Shown here piece after piece: positions 39,782 through 43,719 of a DNA stretch of 43,719 nucleotides (within the stretch, counting starts at the first letter, position 1; each line of letters starts with the position of its first letter). The DNA lies in contig NW_005200210.1 in the NCBI RefSeq assembly GCF_000372725.1, positions 24,925 through 68,643 of the forward strand. The letters run 5' to 3'. Under the pieces are notes generated by a model, which was given only the letters and a program-made list of their open reading frames with translations, ran no database searches and had not been told where the DNA came from. Source of the stretch: Emiliania huxleyi CCMP1516 (taxonomy: Eukaryota; Haptophyta; Isochrysidales; Noelaerhabdaceae). Position numbers and translations under genes: made by a program.

Positions 39782-41479
39782 ATGCTTCCGAGCGCGTCCG
39801 CGGCCGCGACGCGGCAGCGGGAAGTGTCCCGCCCACCAAGGCAGCCGGCCCGGCCGCTGCGGGGCCGTCGCGGGGGTGGAGGCGGGCGGGGCGACCTCAG
39901 ATTTCGCGGCTGGCAGCGGGCGCCGCCAGCCGGGGAAGCGTTGCCATCGCTTGCTTCCACGGCTCAGCCGTTTCGTACGGCTCAGCCGCTGACGCCCACG
40001 ACACAGGCACAGCCGTTTCACACGGCTCAGCCGCTGACGCCCACGACGCAGGCACAGCCGTTTCACACGGCTCAGCCGCTGACGCCCACGACGCAGGCAC
40101 AGCCGTTTCACACGGCTCAGCCGCTGACGCCCACGACGCAGGCATGGACGCCGGCGGCAGCAGCACTTTCTGGCTTGTGCTCATCATTTAGCAGAGGCGG
40201 CGGTGGCGCCGCTCCTGCTGCCACCGTGCTTACCGCTCCTGCGGCGGTGCCGCCACCGTGCTTACCGCACCTGCTGCCGCCACCGCGCTTGCCGCTCCTG
40301 CTGCCGCCGCCGTGCTTACCGCTCCTGTTGCCGCCACCGCGCTTGCCGGCGCCGCCATTGTCCATGCCTCTCCCTTTGGCACCCTCGCTGGCGTCTCACT
40401 CGGTGTCAGTATCACAGCAAGCTTCTGCAGGGCGGCTACTGAACGTTGCTCCGGCAGGACTTGGGGAGCAGGAGTCGAGTGTGCCAGCGTCCAAGAAGGC
40501 TACGAGTTCAGATGCTAGGTCGGTGGCAGTGGGTATGATGGCGCCGCAGCTCGCTTCAGAATGGTGTCGCTCGCGGCTCACAGCCTACCAGAAAGTGCAG
40601 CAGAAGCGCGTGCCGATACAGAAATGGCTGCTCGAAGGCACATTGATATCCTTCAAGGAACATCGTGGGTTTGGTTTTCTCAGTGCGGAGGGCACGTCAC
40701 TATACTTCGATGAAAGAAATGCATCTTCTGCAGTGCGCGACTCCATTCGTGAGGGCATCAATCATGGTCATTTCGACAAGGCTGGCAGGGCCCCACGCAC
40801 GTGGGATGACCCAAATCACGTCCTATCTTTCATGCGTTGTAGCAAGGACGGGCGAGAATGGGCAGAGAGGGTACGATTCACTCACGAACCGCAGCCGAGC
40901 GAAGGCCAGGACACAGGTGTCAGGCGCAAGCAGTGCAGGCTGAATAACGAGGCGGCACAGAAACGAATCGCCACGAAGCGTATGAAGAAAGCTCACGGCG
41001 AGGCCTCAGACTCGGCAGCTGGCAGCTGTTTCTCTGTCTCCTTGCCAGCTGCCGAGTCTTCACTCCTCGCACGTGTTGATCCAGCCGCCTCACCAGAAGC
41101 TGCCTCAGCAAAAGCTCTGACTTCTAACACCGCGCCAGAGATTAAACAGATGGCTGATGATGAGCATGCGAATGACGTTGAATTGGCTGTGCAGGCTATC
41201 CGGGATAAGCTGAATGCAGAACATGAAGGCAAACTGCAGGCGATGGAAGCGATGCACGCTTCGATGATTGACGACCTCATCCGAAGCAATGAGAAGAATA
41301 TGGAGGAGGTCGAGTGTCTACAGGCTGCCTTGTCTGAGGCTAGTCGAGACAAAGCGGCACTTCACGCGCAGCTCGAGCGTGCCATTGAAGACTTGGAGGT
41401 GGCAGAAGAGGATCACAAAACATTTACTGCCTTCATAGAGCGGCAAAAGGACGAAATTGCAAGACTGAAGACGGAGTGA
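39782..41479 (+). CDS. Cold-shock-like domain protein with repeat region and coiled coil
   Basis: A single exon of 565 codons; the true start may be this ATG or a later one (first good Met after the repeats is near 40363). Residues about 61-120 are four copies of a 15-residue repeat AQPFHTAQPLTPTTQ. A Pro/Leu-rich, low-complexity stretch follows (about 150-205). Residues about 280-330 read KWLLEGTLISFKEHRGFGFL then a short loop and LYFDE, the beta1-beta3 pattern of a cold-shock domain with the RNP1-like GFGFL, suggesting single-stranded nucleic-acid binding. The C-terminal 110 residues (IKQMADDEHANDVELAVQAI onward) are a heptad-rich coiled coil. The 3' half is distinctly lower in GC than neighbouring genes. 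Role unknown; RNA binding with self-association is the likeliest. Confidence 0.65.
   Translation: MLPSASAAATRQREVSRPPRQPARPLRGRRGGGGGRGDLRFRGWQRAPPAGEALPSLASTAQPFRTAQPLTPTTQAQPFHTAQPLTPTTQAQPFHTAQPLTPTTQAQPFHTAQPLTPTTQAWTPAAAALSGLCSSFSRGGGGAAPAATVLTAPAAVPPPCLPHLLPPPRLPLLLPPPCLPLLLPPPRLPAPPLSMPLPLAPSLASHSVSVSQQASAGRLLNVAPAGLGEQESSVPASKKATSSDARSVAVGMMAPQLASEWCRSRLTAYQKVQQKRVPIQKWLLEGTLISFKEHRGFGFLSAEGTSLYFDERNASSAVRDSIREGINHGHFDKAGRAPRTWDDPNHVLSFMRCSKDGREWAERVRFTHEPQPSEGQDTGVRRKQCRLNNEAAQKRIATKRMKKAHGEASDSAAGSCFSVSLPAAESSLLARVDPAASPEAASAKALTSNTAPEIKQMADDEHANDVELAVQAIRDKLNAEHEGKLQAMEAMHASMIDDLIRSNEKNMEEVECLQAALSEASRDKAALHAQLERAIEDLEVAEEDHKTFTAFIERQKDEIARLKTE
39962..40142 (+). repeat. 45-bp coding tandem repeat
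   Basis: Four units of 45 bases encoding AQPFHTAQPLTPTTQ; units two to four are almost identical, the first has FRT and ACA changes. Confidence 0.85.
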
Positions 41480-41518
41480 ACTGAACCTGCCGCTCGCCGT
41501 GATCGAGTTTGTTGTGTT

Positions 41519-41551
41519 AGTGCCAGTGCGCGCCAGTCCCGTGCCCAGTGT
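41519..41551 (+). repeat. Dispersed repeat family D, plus copy 1
   Basis: Same 33-base sequence as 36221-36253 (reverse) and, with three changes, as 42328-42360. It lies 40 bases after the stop codon of the cold-shock gene. Confidence 0.85.
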
Positions 41552-41637
41552 CGTGCGAGGGAGTTTTCGTATTAAAATTCTTTGTGTTGTGGTTCACTAA
41601 GCGAAAAGCACGCACAGACTCCGTTAACATCTTGTGC

Positions 41638-41709
41638 GCACATCTTGTGCATGTGCATGTGCATGTGCATGTGCATGTGCATGTGCACATGCACATGTGC
41701 ATGTGCACA
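41638..41709 (+). repeat. (TGTGCA)n microsatellite
   Basis: About seven TGTGCA units, then a switch to the complementary CACATGCACATG phase, which makes an internal inverted repeat. Confidence 0.9.
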
Positions 41710-42016
41710 CCCAGCCGAGCCAACCAAGCAAGAGAATGAAATCTCTCTCCAACCAACAAAACTCTCGAACAAAACTCCTCGGGCGGGGGGATTCCCTCGC
41801 TCGCTCGCACAACACTCACTGGTCCCCAATAAGTACCAGCACGTGCCAGTCTGCTGTGAGAGAGAGCCGTATAAGTTATTAAAGTGCGCAAGTGCTCAAT
41901 GAAACGAATTGGTCGTATTGCAATATAACACAAACGGTCGCCGAAAGGCCGGGGGCAGCCACAGGCTGTGTCCAGACCGCGTCTCTGCTCGATTCTTCGG
42001 AACAGTACTGCCGCCG

Positions 42017-42300
42017 ATGCTCGCAAGCCTCATCGTGCTGGCCGTGACAGCAGACCCGGACGCCGCCCATTCCGACCGCTGGGGCATCATCCTCGACTGC
42101 GGCTCGAGCGGCACCCGAGCCGCCTTCTGGCCTACAGCTCAGCGGCAGCAGGCGAGTGTGTGAGCAGCTGTTGTGTACACAGGCACCCGCGCCAAGCTGT
42201 TCACGTGGCCCTCCTCGTCGAGCAGCTGGTCGATCGCCGTCCATCCCCGCCGCCCTTTGTTTCACACTCGTCTCTGCCATGTCCGCCGTCGCCGCCGTCC
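42017..42300 (+). pseudogene. N-terminal fragment of a GDA1/CD39 nucleoside triphosphate diphosphatase
   Basis: ATG 42017 opens a signal peptide (MLASLIVLAVTA) followed by RWGIILDCGSSG, apyrase conserved region 1, where the DxGSSGT motif binds phosphate. A 72-nt GC-AG intron (42111-42182) is bounded by GCACCCG-A/C-GCC copies; splicing gives GSSGTRAKLFTWPSSSS, as in genuine apyrases. No further apyrase motifs (regions 2 to 5) are found before the next gene, which starts 200 bases later on the same strand. The gene is thus cut short, by loss or rearrangement, unless distant exons were missed. Full enzymes hydrolyse NTPs and NDPs outside the cell or in the Golgi. Confidence 0.6.
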
Positions 42301-42327
42301 TGTCGCTGCGCTCTGTGCTCCTGTGCT

Positions 42328-42360
42328 AGTGCCTGTGCGCGCCAGTCCCGTGCCTAGTGT
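42328..42360 (+). repeat. Dispersed repeat family D, plus copy 2
   Basis: AGTGCCTGTGCGCGCCAGTC then CCGTGCCTAGTGT; two to three changes from 41519-41551. Confidence 0.8.
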
Positions 42361-42500
42361 CGAGAGAGAGTGTCTCTTCTCTAGTGTCGTGACAGTGAGC
42401 GATGCGTGGACGGAAGGTCCGGGGTTGTGTTTGTGTGGTAGAAGATCCCGCGTGAAATTCTCTTTCGTGACGGCGCCGCTTTAGACTCAGTCTCCCCAAA

Positions 42501-43719
42501 ATGGCGAGCCGATCGCGCTTTTCGAGGGATTCGTTCAACGGTGGAACGCGCCTTTCTACCGGAGACCGCTCGTCCCCGTGGACGGACGCTCTTTTCGCGG
42601 CTGAGGAGGGGGAGTCGCCGACGGTGAGGCAGCAGTTTGAGGAGGGAATCGCGGCGGCGACGGCCTCATTCACCGCCGAGGCTCCCTGCGGAGCCGCCGA
42701 GGCTCGGGCTGAGCAGCTGACAGCAGGGCCGGATGCCGGGGGCTGGGAGAGGACCGCTTATTCGTGTGGGTCCTCGTGCGGCCGCGTGGCGGTGCCTATG
42801 TTCACGGGCTGCGCGGATCTGGCCTCGTTGCTGCTGCTCGCGGCCCTCTCGCTCGTCCTCATGGCTCGCAAGGTCCAGTGCGGCGAGGGCGACGCCGACG
42901 CGCTGCGACCCGCGCGCGAGATGGCGGTGCACCTGTGGGACGCGGGGGACTGGGACTGGGGGTGCGAGGACACGTTTGCAGAGCCGGTCTTCCGGCCGAT
43001 GCACCTGCTGGCGGGCGGCGCCTGCGCCACCTACCTCGCCGCCCTAGTCTTGCGCGGCAAGCGGGCGATGCGCGTGCTCGAGCTCTTCCTCGCAACGTAC
43101 GCGCCTTATAGCCCTCGGCTTGCACGTGAGGAACTCGTCGCCGAAGGAGGATCCGCCGCCCCGTGATCGTGGCTTAGCGCCGACAGACCTCAGACGGCTC
43201 TCTCGCCTCGAACCCCCCCCCCACCCACCCCACCCCCCCACACCCCCTCCCCCCCCCCCGGCCGCTCGAGATCCCACACCCCTCGACGCCCCCCTCGACG
43301 CCCCCCTCGACACACCACAGGTATGCGCTCTGCTGGTTTGGCGGGAGCGACGCGGCGGCGGGCGGGCGGCGGGCGGCGCCCCCGACGCCGTCTCCGCCAC
43401 CCACGCCATGCGTGGATACGAGCCCGCAGTCCTAGAAGCCGAAGACGTGCTCTTGTCTCCCAACCAGCGCTCGAGAGGACACGTATTCCGCTGTATTCGG
43501 CCGCGTATTCCGCTCGAATTCGCTGTACTCACTGCACTCGTGGCCCCTCGTCTTCACGCGGTGCTCTGGAGACACTGCACAGTGCCGTCCTCCCGCCCTG
43601 ATGTCGGTGTATTGGCCACGTAGGCCTGCAGTGCCCGGTGTGGGCGCGAGATGGCCACTGCAAGAACAACCCGGCGTACATGCTGCAGAGCTGCCGGCTG
43701 TCGTGCGGCGTGTGTCCAC
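42501..43719 (+). CDS. Membrane protein with ShKT domain, partial at the right edge
   Basis: Exons 42501-43096, 43321-43421 and 43624 to the edge, phases 2 and 1 matching. Residues 1-98 are polar; hydrophobic segments lie at about 100-122 (LLLLAALSLVLMA) and 168-184, and a possible third spans the first junction (VLELFLATYALCWFGG). A Pro-rich linker leads to CVDTS, which after splicing joins LQCPVWARDGHCKNNPAYML then a CxxxC and SCGVC: a ShK-like six-Cys module, a small extracellular or lumenal domain common on algal prolyl hydroxylases and proteases. The domain name does not make this a toxin. Intron 1 (43097-43320, GT-AG) has GTACGCGC and GTATGCGC at its ends; intron 2 is introner copy c with a GC donor. 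The gene continues past 43719. Confidence 0.6.
43422..43623 (+). mobile_element. Introner-like element, copy c (202 nt)
   Basis: Begins GCCCGCAGT-CCTAGAAGCC and ends GTGTATTGGCCACGTAG; GCC-C/T-GCAGT flanks both sides. Shares AGCGCTCGAGAGG, CACGTATTC, TCACGCGGTGCTCTG and CCGCCCTGATGTCGGTGT with copy b in the HECT gene, 11 kb away and in the opposite genomic orientation, each aligned with its host gene. Confidence 0.85.

Overview
The window looks like nuclear DNA of a GC-rich unicellular alga, with a haptophyte or a similar alga as the best guess. The reasons are short spliceosomal introns with many GC-AG as well as GT-AG ends, no bacterial operons or ribosome-binding sites, long spacers full of simple repeats, and a typically eukaryotic gene set (HECT ubiquitin ligase, RING, R3H, PhyH, GDA1/CD39, ShKT). 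The species call is inference. A 100-N assembly gap sits at 26556-26655.

Layout. 1-3021: two tandem, diverged ankyrin genes on the minus strand; the one at the left edge is frame-shifted. 3886-5725 (+): a tandem C2HC zinc-finger protein fused to a Vsr-like endonuclease domain. 7186-7911 (-): RING protein. 8311-9779 (-): FAD-dependent sarcosine/pipecolate oxidase-like enzyme with one intron. 10251-15064: a 4.8-kb segment bounded by 44-bp inverted repeats, carrying a truncated Tudor-like plus tyrosine-recombinase-like gene and many GCATC/GATGC palindromes. It is followed at 15083-15554 by a 472-bp MITE-like element. 15786-16727 (-): phytanoyl-CoA dioxygenase-like enzyme. 18164-19432 (-): unknown multi-pass membrane protein. 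19432-20069: duplicated repeat ORFs. 20389-20580 (+): a 63-residue membrane peptide. 22298-26041 (-): a DUF6729-like / DEDDy 3'-5' exonuclease / R3H protein. 26509-26703: an inverted repeat around the gap. 27494-27725 (+): a sugar-phosphate transporter remnant. 28122-29366 (-): a secreted DUF305 metal-binding protein. 30826-35372 (-): a complete ten-exon UBE3B-like HECT E3 ligase. 37416-38285 (-): zinc-binding protein of unknown role. 38865-39473 (-): short sulfotransferase. 39782-41479 (+): cold-shock-domain coiled-coil protein. 42017-42500 (+): an apyrase N-terminus. 42501-43719 (+): a membrane protein with a ShKT domain, running off the right edge.

The most interesting signal is in the introns. 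In the HECT gene, eight of nine introns are bounded by a copy of the exon sequence that follows the acceptor, with the 5' splice site (GC or GT) inside the first copy and the AG just before the second. Six of the duplications are clear, with 11-31 bp of repeat; a seventh (33477-33553, about 18 bp) is imperfect and an eighth (34013-34190) is very weak. Two HECT introns (31879-32080 and 34013-34190) and one in the right-edge gene (43422-43623) carry related sequence: an introner-like mobile intron family. The remaining duplication introns look like local segmental duplications, and two share a GACACGTC-rich filler. Two further genes at the right end show the same architecture.

The window also holds several dispersed repeat families, found in both orientations up to 33 kb apart. 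There is no evidence that the genes form one pathway; they read as an ordinary gene-sparse eukaryotic segment with strong transposon and intron turnover.
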